This document shows positions 7,972-15,338 of a stretch of DNA of 64,000 nt, in pieces. Under the pieces are notes generated by a model, which worked only from the letters and a program-made list of their open reading frames with translations, made no database searches and was not told where the DNA came from. Source of the stretch: Orlajensenia leifsoniae (GTDB lineage Bacteria; Actinomycetota; Actinomycetes; Actinomycetales; Microbacteriaceae); assembly GCF_004570845.1 (NCBI RefSeq), contig NZ_SPQZ01000007.1:102890-166889 (forward strand). Reading direction: 5' to 3'. Made by a program: the position numbers and the translations under genes. How positions within the stretch are numbered: the stretch's first letter is position 1; each line of letters opens with the position of its first letter.

Positions 7972-8736
7972 GTGCGCACCGCCGACTGGACCGACTCCGT
8001 GAGCGTGCTCGACCGCGTCACAGCGGTCTTCGACGCATTCGGCGATCACGACGAGGGTCTCGGCATCTCGGAGCTCGCCCGGCGCGCGAACCTCCCGAAG
8101 TCCACGGTCTCGCGGATCGCCGCCGATCTCGTCACCCAGCGCTTCCTCGACCGTGACGGCGACAGGCTGTACCTGGGCGTTCGGCTCTTCGAGCTGGCCA
8201 TGGCCGTGGAACGGCCGCGCAGACTGCGCCACGCCGCGCTTCCAGTCATGAGCGACCTGCGCGACGTGACCGGTCACTCGGTGCAACTGGCGGTTCTCGA
8301 AGACGACGACGTCGTCTTCGTCATGATCGTGCGGGGCGGGACGGAATCCAAGCCGGCGGTTCGGGTCGGCGAGCGGCTCCCCGCGCGGGGGACCGCGCTC
8401 GGGAAGGCGATGTTGGCCTATTCGCCGCAGTCGGTGGTCGAGCTCGTCATCGCGGGCGCTCCGGCGGGTCTCGACGGGCGCGTCCCGTGCGATCCGGCAG
8501 AACTCCGACGCGCGCTGGCCGACATCCGCAAGTCTGGTCTGGCCATCGAGAAGGAAGCGTCCGCGAACGACAGCGTCTGCGTAGCCGCCCCGATCCTCGG
8601 GCTCGGTGGCGTACCGATCGCGGCGATATCCGTCGTCGGCTCCGCCCCGGGGCTCGTCCCCGAACGGATCGGCCCGGCGGTGCGGGCAGCCGCGATGGCG
8701 CTCGGTCGTCGGCTGGGAGCCGAACACGTGCGCTGA
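7972..8736 (+). CDS. IclR-family transcriptional regulator 4 (second of tandem pair B)
   Basis: 254 residues from GTG 7972, 3 bp after the stop of the preceding iclR gene. The winged helix is LGISELARRANLPKSTVSRIAADLVTQRFL; the effector domain includes RLPARGTALGKAMLAYSP and ends VCVAAPILGLGGVPIAAISVVGS. It pairs by similarity with the regulator at 2580 (shared VLDRVTAVFDAF/VLDRMTSILEAF and GLGISELA blocks). Two adjacent IclR genes repeated on both sides of a qsu operon suggests the partners work as a set, perhaps as hetero-oligomers or on different ligands. A 46-bp palindromic terminator follows. Confidence 0.85.
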   Translation: MRTADWTDSVSVLDRVTAVFDAFGDHDEGLGISELARRANLPKSTVSRIAADLVTQRFLDRDGDRLYLGVRLFELAMAVERPRRLRHAALPVMSDLRDVTGHSVQLAVLEDDDVVFVMIVRGGTESKPAVRVGERLPARGTALGKAMLAYSPQSVVELVIAGAPAGLDGRVPCDPAELRRALADIRKSGLAIEKEASANDSVCVAAPILGLGGVPIAAISVVGSAPGLVPERIGPAVRAAAMALGRRLGAEHVR

Positions 8737-8757
8737 TGCCGGTCCCATGCCGGGACA

Positions 8758-8803
8758 CACAGGAACGGGGTGGGTGCGCATGCGCACCCACCCCGTTCCT
8801 GTG
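8758..8803. terminator. Bidirectional terminator, 46-bp perfect palindrome
   Basis: The arms meet at 8780/8781 and pair without a mismatch (left arm includes GAACGGGGTGGGTGCGCA). It sits between the convergent iclR4 and dctP genes. As RNA the central bases would form the loop. Confidence 0.85.
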
Positions 8804-8812
8804 AGGCTTACG

Positions 8813-9868
8813 TCAGCCCGCGGTCTCGCGGATGGCCTGGTAGGCCTCGAGGTTCTCACCGGTGAAGAAGCCCTCGAAGTACTCCTCGGCCTGGCTCCGG
8901 AAGGCATCCATGTCGATGTCGTCCTGCTCGATGACGGTGAAGGCATCGTTGGCACGGTACTCGTCGAGGATCTTCTCGGTCTCCTCGTCGACGCAGTCCC
9001 GGTTCTCGGGCCGGATCTCGTGGATGGTCTTCTCCAGCAGCTCGGTCTGCTCCTCGCTCAGCTTGTCGTACGTCTTGTCACTGACGATGATCCAGTGGAT
9101 GCCGACATTGTGGTCGTTGAGGATCGCCGTGTTGAGCACCTCGTCGTAGCTCGACGAGTGCGTCGCGACGATGGGGTTCTCCTGTCCGACTGCGATTCCC
9201 TGCTGCAGAGCGGTGTAGACCTCCTCAACCGCGACCGAGACCGGGTTCGTCACTCCCATAGCCTCGGCGTTCGCGAGGAAGATCGGGGAGTTCGGGAACC
9301 GCATCGGCACACCTGCCAGGTCATCGGGGCTGCGAACCTCGACGTCCTTGGTGGTGAACGTGCGGTTGCCGAAGAACCAGCCGTCCACGACGTTCACACC
9401 GGTCGCCTCGTGGAAGCCTGTGAAGAGGTCTTCCGAACTGTCATCGATCCACTTGAAGGCGTGGTCGACGTCGTCGAAGGCGTAGGCGGCGTCGACGACA
9501 CCGATCGGCTCGTAGGTGGCGCTGAGTGCGGACGCACCCTGCAGGTCGATGTCGATATCGCCGGCCTGCACCTGGGGGAACCTGTCGGCATCGGGGCCGA
9601 GCTGGCTCGCCGGGTACAGGTCGACCGTCAAGCCGACATCGGCATCCTCGAGCCGCTCCTTGAGCAACTCGACGCCGCAGTAGTAGTTCGGCGTCTGCTC
9701 GTTCTGGCTCGTCGCCACGGTGAGGGTCACAGGCTTGTTCTCCGAACTGGCCTCTCCTGTGTCCTCGGGACTGGCGCCGCCTCCGGCACAGCCGGTGACA
9801 GCGAGCGTGGTTGCTGCGAGTACCGACGCGGCGAATAGGCCTCGGCGCCTCGATCGGGCTGTGCCCAT
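8813..9868 (-). CDS. dctP: TRAP transporter substrate-binding lipoprotein (DctP family)
   Basis: 351 residues from ATG 9868, preceded by GAGGAGAGTCCC. The N-terminus has a basic stretch, a hydrophobic core and a lipobox ending AVTGC, so it is an anchored lipoprotein, as expected for a Gram-positive TRAP system. The mature part follows DctP order: LYPASQLGPDADRFPQVQAGDIDI, the ADLAG-VPMRFPNSP-like hinge segment containing the Arg that usually binds the substrate carboxylate, and VGQENPIVATHSS. Substrates of DctP proteins are mostly carboxylic acids. The membrane subunits are encoded 4 kb away at 13191-15131 on the same strand, and both promoters carry the same operator-like motif, so they probably form one transporter. 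Confidence 0.9.
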   Translation of the reverse strand: MGTARSRRRGLFAASVLAATTLAVTGCAGGGASPEDTGEASSENKPVTLTVATSQNEQTPNYYCGVELLKERLEDADVGLTVDLYPASQLGPDADRFPQVQAGDIDIDLQGASALSATYEPIGVVDAAYAFDDVDHAFKWIDDSSEDLFTGFHEATGVNVVDGWFFGNRTFTTKDVEVRSPDDLAGVPMRFPNSPIFLANAEAMGVTNPVSVAVEEVYTALQQGIAVGQENPIVATHSSSYDEVLNTAILNDHNVGIHWIIVSDKTYDKLSEEQTELLEKTIHEIRPENRDCVDEETEKILDEYRANDAFTVIEQDDIDMDAFRSQAEEYFEGFFTGENLEAYQAIRETAG

Positions 9869-10048
9869 GGGACTCTCCTCTGTTCTGCGCACGTCTTCGT
9901 GCAAGTTCTGACGTGAGATTCGATGGCCGAAGCGCGACGCTCAGTCGACACCTTTCGCATTGGGCGAGATCGTCGTCGACCACGCTGTCGAGTTGCGGCC
10001 CGGTGGCAGTGCCGACTCTTACCGACTTCGAACAGTTCGCAAAGCGAT

Positions 10049-10065
10049 GTCCCGTCGAATGGAAC
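10049..10065. promoter_or_regulatory. Candidate IclR-type operator, copy with best symmetry
   Basis: GTCCCGTCGAATGGAAC, between the divergent dctP and oxidoreductase genes; the GTCCC/GGAAC arms fit the motif seen at four other places. Confidence 0.6.
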
Positions 10066-10094
10066 ATGCCCTCCCGCGCCGCCGATCGGCGACG

Positions 10095-10111
10095 TCGCCG
10101 CTGAATGGAAC
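10095..10111. promoter_or_regulatory. Candidate IclR-type operator, second copy in the same gap
   Basis: TCGCCGCTGAATGGAAC keeps the CGCTGAATGG core and right arm; the left arm is weaker than in the other copies. Its centre lies 46 bp from the first site. Confidence 0.5.
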
Positions 10112-10187
10112 GACTCCTAGGCGGCGGACTCATCCTGTCATACGCTCAGCTGGCACCGGCACGAAGGCGCCGATGCAGGAGGGACCC

Positions 10188-11264
10188 GTGACGCAGCCGC
10201 TTCGCATCGGAGTCGTGGGAGCCGGCTTCATGGGACGCCAGCACATCGATCTCATCTCCGCTTCGCCGGGTGCCGTCCTGGCTGCGATCGCCGACCCGGC
10301 AGCACCCCGCGACGGTGGGCTGGGGTGTCCCGTGTACGAGGACGCCCCGGCGATGCTGCACGCAGGGGGAGTGGATGCCGTCGTCATCGCCGATCCGACC
10401 CCCATGCACGCCGAGACCGCCGTCGAATGCCTCGAGGCCGGTGTCGCCGTGCTCCTCGAGAAGCCGGCCGCCATGGATTACGCCGAGTCCAGGCGGCTTG
10501 CCGACAGCATCCGACGCCTGAACGGGCGACTTCTCGTCGGCCACCACCGGCGCCACCATCCCGCCGTCGCTCGAGCCCGCAGCGCCATCCACGATGGCGA
10601 GCTCGGTGACGTCGTCGCGGTCAGCGGACTCTGGTCGGCGCGCAAGGACGACGCCTACTTCACCGACACCCCATGGCATCGTGCGCCCGGTGCCGGCGTG
10701 ATGCTGATCAACGTCGTGCACGACCTCGATCTCCTGCGCCATCTCTGCGGCGAGGTGGCCGAGATCCAGGCCATCAGCAGTTCTCGCGCCCGTGGTCTCG
10801 AGGTCGAGGACACGGTGTCGCTCAACCTGAGGTTCGAGACCGGAGCCGTGGGCAGCTTCCTGGCCTCGGACGCCGCGGTCTCTCCCTGGGGCTGGGACCA
10901 GGCCACGGAGGAGACGCTCGCGTTCCCGTACCTGCCTGACGAGGTCGCCTACAGGATCGTCGGCACGCGCGCAGCATTGTCGGTTCCGAATCTCGCGCTG
11001 TACACGTACCAGCAGGCGGTGCCGCCCGACTGGCATTCGCCACTGTCGCGCACGTATCTTCCGGTCGAGCACCGGAGCTCGTTCCGGGCGCAGCTCGATC
11101 ACTTCATCGAGGTGGCGCGAGGAACGGCGGAACCTCTCGTGTCGGCCGATGACGCCTCTCGGACCCTCGCGCTCGTGGAGGCGGCAGCGCGAGCGGCCAG
11201 CGAACGCACGACGGTCGACGTCGTCGCCTTCCGCGCCGCGATCGAGGCAGCGGAACCGACGTGA
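10188..11264 (+). CDS. Gfo/Idh/MocA-family NAD(P)-dependent oxidoreductase
   Basis: 358 residues starting at GTG 10188, chosen because AGGAGGG lies just before it. The Rossmann domain begins at once (RIGVVGAGFMGRQH) and the family's EKPAAMDYAE motif follows near residue 93. The C-terminal dehydrogenase domain includes LVGHHRRHHPAVARAR and the catalytic-type MLINVVHDLDLLRHL (His after Asn-Val-Val). The family oxidises or reduces hydroxyl groups of sugars, inositols and related polyols. It leads an operon with the flavoprotein at 11293 and shares its promoter gap with a TRAP binding protein, so its substrate is probably the imported acid or a derivative. It is the analogue of IolG in the inositol-like scheme proposed below. 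Exact substrate unknown. Confidence 0.88.
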   Translation: MTQPLRIGVVGAGFMGRQHIDLISASPGAVLAAIADPAAPRDGGLGCPVYEDAPAMLHAGGVDAVVIADPTPMHAETAVECLEAGVAVLLEKPAAMDYAESRRLADSIRRLNGRLLVGHHRRHHPAVARARSAIHDGELGDVVAVSGLWSARKDDAYFTDTPWHRAPGAGVMLINVVHDLDLLRHLCGEVAEIQAISSSRARGLEVEDTVSLNLRFETGAVGSFLASDAAVSPWGWDQATEETLAFPYLPDEVAYRIVGTRAALSVPNLALYTYQQAVPPDWHSPLSRTYLPVEHRSSFRAQLDHFIEVARGTAEPLVSADDASRTLALVEAAARAASERTTVDVVAFRAAIEAAEPT

Positions 11265-11292
11265 GTCCGACTCGCGACACCGGAGGCCCGAC

Positions 11293-12657
11293 GTGACGAC
11301 ACGGAGCGACGAATTCGACGCGGTCATCGTCGGTGGAGGGCTCGCCGGCCTGGCGGCTGCGCAGCGTCTCGCCGCGCAGCACCTGAGTGTCGCCATCGTG
11401 GAGAAGCGCGATCGTCTGGGAGGCAGCTCTGCACTGAGCGGGGGCTGGTTCGCACTGTCCGGCACCGCGCGCCAACGTCGCGCAGGCATCGAGGACTCGG
11501 ACGACCTCTTCCTGTCGGACATGGCGGACACGGGCGGGGGCTTCGCCGACGAGGCGCTGTTGCGAGCTCTCATCGACGGACAGGCGAACGCCGTCGCCGC
11601 GATCGACCATGCGGGGGTGTGGACCGACGAGCTGAAGATCAGTGCCGGGATGACCGTCGCCCGCGCACACCTGGTCTCGATGGGGGCGCTGCTCGCCCAT
11701 CTCGAACACGAGGCTCTCGCCGCCGGTGCCGTCATCCTCCCCGCTCGCGCTGCCGTGGGACTCGTCACCGACGGGCCCCGCGTGGTCGGAATCACGTCCC
11801 AGGACGGACGCGCGCTCATCGGGCGGTCGGGGGTGGTGCTCGCGAGCGGGGGATTCTCCCGCTCACGTGAGCTTCTCGAGCTCTTCGTGCCCGGCCAAGC
11901 GGCCGCCATGCCCTACGGGGGCGCCGGCAACACCGGTGACGGGCTGCGGATGGCATGGATGCTCGGTGCCGGCCTGGCCGACATCGGGCACGTCTCCGGC
12001 ACCTACGGGCAACACGCCGAGACGAAGGACGACGAGCATGAACTCCTGACCGCCAACTACCTCGGCGCGATCCTCGTCAACTCGCGGGGCGAGCGTTTCA
12101 CAGATGAGTCCCAGTCGTACAAGGTTCTCGGATCCGCCGTGCTGAGCCAGCCTGACCGCATGGCATTCCAGGTCTTCGACTCGACCGTGAGGGCACGGTC
12201 GCGGCCCGGTGTCCCGCTCTCGGACATGGAGCGTCTCGAAGAGCTCGGACACCTCGTGAGTGCGCCGACCATCCCGGCATTGGGGCATGAGCTGGGGCTC
12301 CCGACGGGACGCCTCGAGGAGACCGTCGCCCGATACAACGACCACGTCATCGCCAGGCGGCAGGACCCGTTCGGCCGTCGCGGTCTCGTCAACGGTGTCG
12401 GTGACCTGGTTCCCGTCGCGCGCGGACCGTTCTACGCGTACGCGGCGGTGACGGCGATGACGTCGACCTACGGCGGGCTGAGCGTCGCCGCCGACAGCTC
12501 GGTCACGCGGGTGGATGGAACTCGCATCGACGGACTGTACGCCGCTGGCGAGATCGCCGGCGGCTTCCATGGCGCGTCCTACATGACGGGTACAGCGCTC
12601 ACGAAGGCCCTGGTGTTCGGGTTCGTGGCCGCCGACGCCATCGCCCTCACCCTGTGA
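11293..12657 (+). CDS. FAD-dependent oxidoreductase, fumarate-reductase/ketosteroid-dehydrogenase-like flavoprotein
   Basis: 454 residues from GTG 11293 with GGAGG seven bases upstream. The N-terminus has the dinucleotide fold VIVGGGLAGLAAAQRL followed by VEKRDRLGGSSALSGGWF, typical of the fumarate reductase/urocanate reductase/3-ketosteroid dehydrogenase group. The C-terminus has GLYAAGEIAGGFHGASYMTGTALTKALVFGF, the usual FAD-closing segment. There is no signal peptide, cytochrome domain or FMN-binding domain, so a soluble enzyme using another acceptor is expected. In this fold the chemistry is removal or addition of a pair of hydrogens next to a carbonyl. Here it could desaturate or reduce a cyclohexanone-type acid. 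Its 3' end overlaps the convergent aroQ-like gene by 11 bp. Confidence 0.85.
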   Translation: MTTRSDEFDAVIVGGGLAGLAAAQRLAAQHLSVAIVEKRDRLGGSSALSGGWFALSGTARQRRAGIEDSDDLFLSDMADTGGGFADEALLRALIDGQANAVAAIDHAGVWTDELKISAGMTVARAHLVSMGALLAHLEHEALAAGAVILPARAAVGLVTDGPRVVGITSQDGRALIGRSGVVLASGGFSRSRELLELFVPGQAAAMPYGGAGNTGDGLRMAWMLGAGLADIGHVSGTYGQHAETKDDEHELLTANYLGAILVNSRGERFTDESQSYKVLGSAVLSQPDRMAFQVFDSTVRARSRPGVPLSDMERLEELGHLVSAPTIPALGHELGLPTGRLEETVARYNDHVIARRQDPFGRRGLVNGVGDLVPVARGPFYAYAAVTAMTSTYGGLSVAADSSVTRVDGTRIDGLYAAGEIAGGFHGASYMTGTALTKALVFGFVAADAIALTL

Positions 12658-13096
12658 TCGTGGGCACCAGCCGGTCGGCGGCGCGGATCCCCAGTTCGTA
12701 TCCGTATACGCCTGCGCCCGCGATCACGACGCGTGCAGCCGACGAGATGAGGGAGTGCTGGTAGACGGCGTCGCGGGCATGGATGTTCGTGATGTGAACC
12801 TCGACGACCGGGGAGACGAGCATCTTGAGCGCGTCGAGCAGCGGCACGGACCGGAAGCTGAAGCCGGCCGGGTTGATCACGACGGCCGCATCCTGACGGA
12901 AGGCGTCGTGCACCCATTCCACGAGTTCGTACTCCGCATTCGTCTGCGCGAAGAACAGGTCGAATCCCAGCTCGTCCGCCACCCGCTCGCACTCGCCGCG
13001 CACGTCGTCGAGAGTCGTCGTGCCATACAACTCAGGTTGGCGCAGGCCGAGCATGTTGAGGTTCGAGCCGTTCAGTACGAAGAGTCTCCTGGCCAT
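12647..13096 (-). CDS. aroQ: Type II 3-dehydroquinate dehydratase homologue with altered substrate pocket
   Basis: 149 residues, the normal length, ATG 13096 with AGAAGGA upstream. Recognisable type II features are NGSNLNMLG, R19, Y24 in ELYG, N75, E99/H101 in EVHITNIHARD. Several usually invariant positions differ: the THTS segment after N75 is SFRS, so residue 81 is Phe and not His; the FRxHS motif reads VYQHS, so position 112 is Tyr and not Arg; and QSNxEGEL reads QTNAEYEL. The catalytic Tyr/Arg loop is kept, so chemistry may be intact with a changed substrate. It sits 94 bp downstream of the TRAP permease genes, probably in their operon. QsuC-like dehydroquinate dehydration is the simplest reading; a modified ring acid is the alternative. 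Confidence 0.8.
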   Translation of the reverse strand: MARRLFVLNGSNLNMLGLRQPELYGTTTLDDVRGECERVADELGFDLFFAQTNAEYELVEWVHDAFRQDAAVVINPAGFSFRSVPLLDALKMLVSPVVEVHITNIHARDAVYQHSLISSAARVVIAGAGVYGYELGIRAADRLVPTITG

Positions 13097-13190
13097 GGTC
13101 GTCCTTCTCTCTGGTTCTGGTCAGCCCTCGTCGATGCGTCCCCGACAGCGCTCGCTGCGCCGCGGGGACGCTCCGACGTCGTGTCGTGTG

Positions 13191-14471
13191 CTACATCAAG
13201 CCGAGCCACGTCGGCAGGCTCGTCACGATCACCGGGAACAGCGTCAACAGCAGGAGGACGATCCCGAGCGGGATGAGGAAGGGGAGGATGCCGCGGAACA
13301 GCTCGCCCATGGGCCTGCGGGTGATCGAGCCGACGACGAACAGCACCGCACCGACAGGTGGTGTGAGCGATCCGATCATCAGGTTGAGGATCATGATCAC
13401 GCCGAGCTGGACCGGATCGATGCCGAACTGCCCGATGATCGGCATGAGGATCGGCACGAGCACCAGGATCACCGGCGGGGCCTCGAGCGGGATCCCCAGC
13501 AGGATGAGGAGCACGTTCAACATCAACAGGAACACGATCGGGTTGTCGGTGAAGCCGGTCAGCCACTCACCCAGCGCCCGGGACACCTGCTCGCGTGCCA
13601 GCACCTGGCCCATGAGGTTCGATGCGCCGAGGATCAGGAGGATTCCGGCGGAGATGACGACGGTCTCCTTACCGGCTCTCCAGAACACCCGCCAGGTCAA
13701 TGTGCGATAGATCGCACCGAGGATGAGCATGTAGACCGCGGCGATGCCCGCGCTCTCGGTCGGCGTGAACAGCCCGCTGAAGATGCCGCCGAGGATGATC
13801 ACGGGCAGCATCGCGGGTCCGATGACCCGGACGGCAGCCTTGGCGAGCATCGATCCGACGAACGGCTTGCTCTTCGCGACCTCGGGGTGGCGCCGCACCC
13901 AGAAGAAGACATAGGCGGCGAGCCCCAACGCCATGAGCATGGCGGGAATGATCGAGCCGGCGAACAGGGCGCCCGTTGAGATCGATGCCGTCGCAGCGAA
14001 GAGCACGGCCGGGATGCTGGGAGGCATCACCGTGCTCATCAGGGATCCGGATGCCGTGAGACCTGCCGAGAAGCCGTACGGATAGCCGGCCTTGAGCATC
14101 TGGGGAATCTGGACCTTGCTCGTCGAGGCCGCATCCGCGAGCGCCGATCCGCTGATCCACGAGAAGCCGATCGCGGTGCCGAGATTGACGTAGGCGAGGT
14201 TGCCCGGGAGTCGTGGCAGGAGGGCTCGAGCGAGGTCGTAGAGTCGCGTGGCGATGCCGAGCTGGTTGGCGACGGTGCCGACGAAGATGAAGAGCGGGAC
14301 TGCGAGCAGGGGGAAGCTGTTGATCCCGTTCACGACCGACGAGATCGCGTAACCCGCCGACAGGCCGTGGCTGTAGAAGTACAGCATGCTCGATGCGATC
14401 ATCGCGAAGGCGACGGGCACCCGGAGCAGGAGGAAGATGACGAACAGCAGGATGTAGAGCCAGAGGTCCAA
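13191..14471 (-). CDS. dctM: TRAP transporter large permease (DctM family)
   Basis: 426 residues with about a dozen hydrophobic helices and the DctM signatures VPLFIFVGTVANQLGIATRLYDLA, GSALADAAST and LTPTESAGIAAVYML-like TPTESAG in the second half. The start is a TTG at 14471, 3 bp beyond the dctQ stop, with GGAAGG inside the end of dctQ supplying the ribosome site; the first in-frame residues MDLWLYILLFVIFLLL are a normal DctM first helix. It forms the ion-coupled channel with DctQ and works with the DctP protein. Its neighbours suggest an organic-acid substrate related to quinate or shikimate. Confidence 0.92.
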   Translation of the reverse strand: MDLWLYILLFVIFLLLRVPVAFAMIASSMLYFYSHGLSAGYAISSVVNGINSFPLLAVPLFIFVGTVANQLGIATRLYDLARALLPRLPGNLAYVNLGTAIGFSWISGSALADAASTSKVQIPQMLKAGYPYGFSAGLTASGSLMSTVMPPSIPAVLFAATASISTGALFAGSIIPAMLMALGLAAYVFFWVRRHPEVAKSKPFVGSMLAKAAVRVIGPAMLPVIILGGIFSGLFTPTESAGIAAVYMLILGAIYRTLTWRVFWRAGKETVVISAGILLILGASNLMGQVLAREQVSRALGEWLTGFTDNPIVFLLMLNVLLILLGIPLEAPPVILVLVPILMPIIGQFGIDPVQLGVIMILNLMIGSLTPPVGAVLFVVGSITRRPMGELFRGILPFLIPLGIVLLLLTLFPVIVTSLPTWLGLM

Positions 14472-14474
14472 GGA

Positions 14475-15131
14475 TCAGCCTTCCATCTCGCCGATGTCGA
14501 GCTTGTGCTCCGGGCGATTCGCATACGGGATCTTGAAAGAGGAGTGGATCGCTGCCGACAGGAAGCCGACGAGGGCGAAGAGGTACAGCACGCCCACGGG
14601 CATGTGCATCGCCGCGCTCAGTCGTCCCCACTCGGTGTCGATCTTCACGAAGGCCTCGTAGGCGAGCGCGAGGCTCGTGGCGACCATGATGACCGCCGAG
14701 ATGACGCGCAGCGCGACGAAGAGTCGAGTGCCGGCGAGCAGCTCATCGAAGATCTCGAGCACGATGTGGCCGTTTCGACCGACGAGGTATCCGGTCGTGA
14801 TGAATGTCATGGCGATCATCGACATGAGTGCGACCTCACCAGCACCGACCCAGCCGATGGCCGGGAAGTAGCGGCCGAGCACCTGGTACATGACGCCGAA
14901 GACGATGAGGGCGAAGAGGGCGACGCCGATCGTGATCTCGATTGCCGAGAGCACGCGGATGAACGCGGGATCCGCTGGGACGCCCCGGTTCAGTTCGGGT
15001 CCTGCGAAGAAGGAGTCGGTATGCGGGAAGATCGAGTCGCCGAGCTCGGCCTCTGACGCCTTGCGAGGCACGTTCCCGGGTTCCTCGGGCCGCCTCTGCT
15101 CCGGGTCCAGCCCGCGCTCCTCGTCGGTCAT
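14475..15131 (-). CDS. dctQ: TRAP transporter small permease (DctQ family)
   Basis: 218 residues with a polar N-terminal tail of about 55 residues and then four membrane helices, the second and third separated by GRNGHIVLEIFDELL, the DctQ landmark segment. The start is ATG 15131. It has no good ribosome site of its own but overlaps by ATGA the stop of an upstream 10-codon frame that does have one (15128-15160), so it is probably translated by coupling. It precedes dctM. The promoter region carries an IclR-type operator at 15253. Confidence 0.9.
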   Translation of the reverse strand: MTDEERGLDPEQRRPEEPGNVPRKASEAELGDSIFPHTDSFFAGPELNRGVPADPAFIRVLSAIEITIGVALFALIVFGVMYQVLGRYFPAIGWVGAGEVALMSMIAMTFITTGYLVGRNGHIVLEIFDELLAGTRLFVALRVISAVIMVATSLALAYEAFVKIDTEWGRLSAAMHMPVGVLYLFALVGFLSAAIHSSFKIPYANRPEHKLDIGEMEG

Positions 15132-15160
15132 GGCGTCACCGCCACGGTGTCAGGGTGCAT
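15128..15160 (-). CDS. Possible 10-codon leader peptide coupled to dctQ
   Basis: ATG 15160 is preceded by AGAGAGGTTGACC and encodes MHPDTVAVTP followed by TGA, which overlaps the dctQ ATG as ATGA. An in-frame stop lies shortly upstream of the dctQ start, so dctQ cannot begin earlier in its own frame. The peptide has no recognisable function; its use may be only to load ribosomes. Confidence 0.35.
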   Translation of the reverse strand: MHPDTVAVTP

Positions 15161-15252
15161 GGTCAACCTCTCTGTTGATGCAGGGCCGAGCGTGCTCGCG
15201 CACACTGCTGCCTCTGCGACTCTGGACTGCGATCCGATGGGTGCAAAGTCGA

Positions 15253-15269
15253 GTCTCGCCGAATGGGAC
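15253..15269. promoter_or_regulatory. Candidate IclR-type operator upstream of dctQMaroQ
   Basis: GTCTCGCCGAATGGGAC matches the 7226 copy at all but one base and, like it, is followed by a short overlapping palindrome (GGGA-CAGT-TCCC). It lies about 120 bp before dctQ and just after the PQQ gene terminator. Confidence 0.6.
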
Positions 15270-15283
15270 AGTTCCCGTACAGA

Positions 15284-15321
15284 CCGATCCGTCCCCGTCG
15301 AGGATGACGGAGACGGATCGG
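15284..15321 (-). terminator. Terminator after the PQQ dehydrogenase gene
   Basis: CCGATCCGTC and GACGGATCGG form a perfect 10-bp stem 18 bp past the stop codon on the minus strand. Confidence 0.75.
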
Positions 15322-15338
15322 CCGGCGAACGGACGGGT

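Larger units (their letters stand above)
9869..10187. other. Divergent promoter region, 319 bp, two operator-like repeats
   Basis: Gap between dctP (minus) and the Gfo/Idh/MocA gene (plus). It carries two copies of the GTYYC-N7-GGRAC motif (10049-10065 and 10095-10111), about 180-245 bp from the dctP start and 75-140 bp from the oxidoreductase start. No ORF with a ribosome site is seen. Confidence 0.6.
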
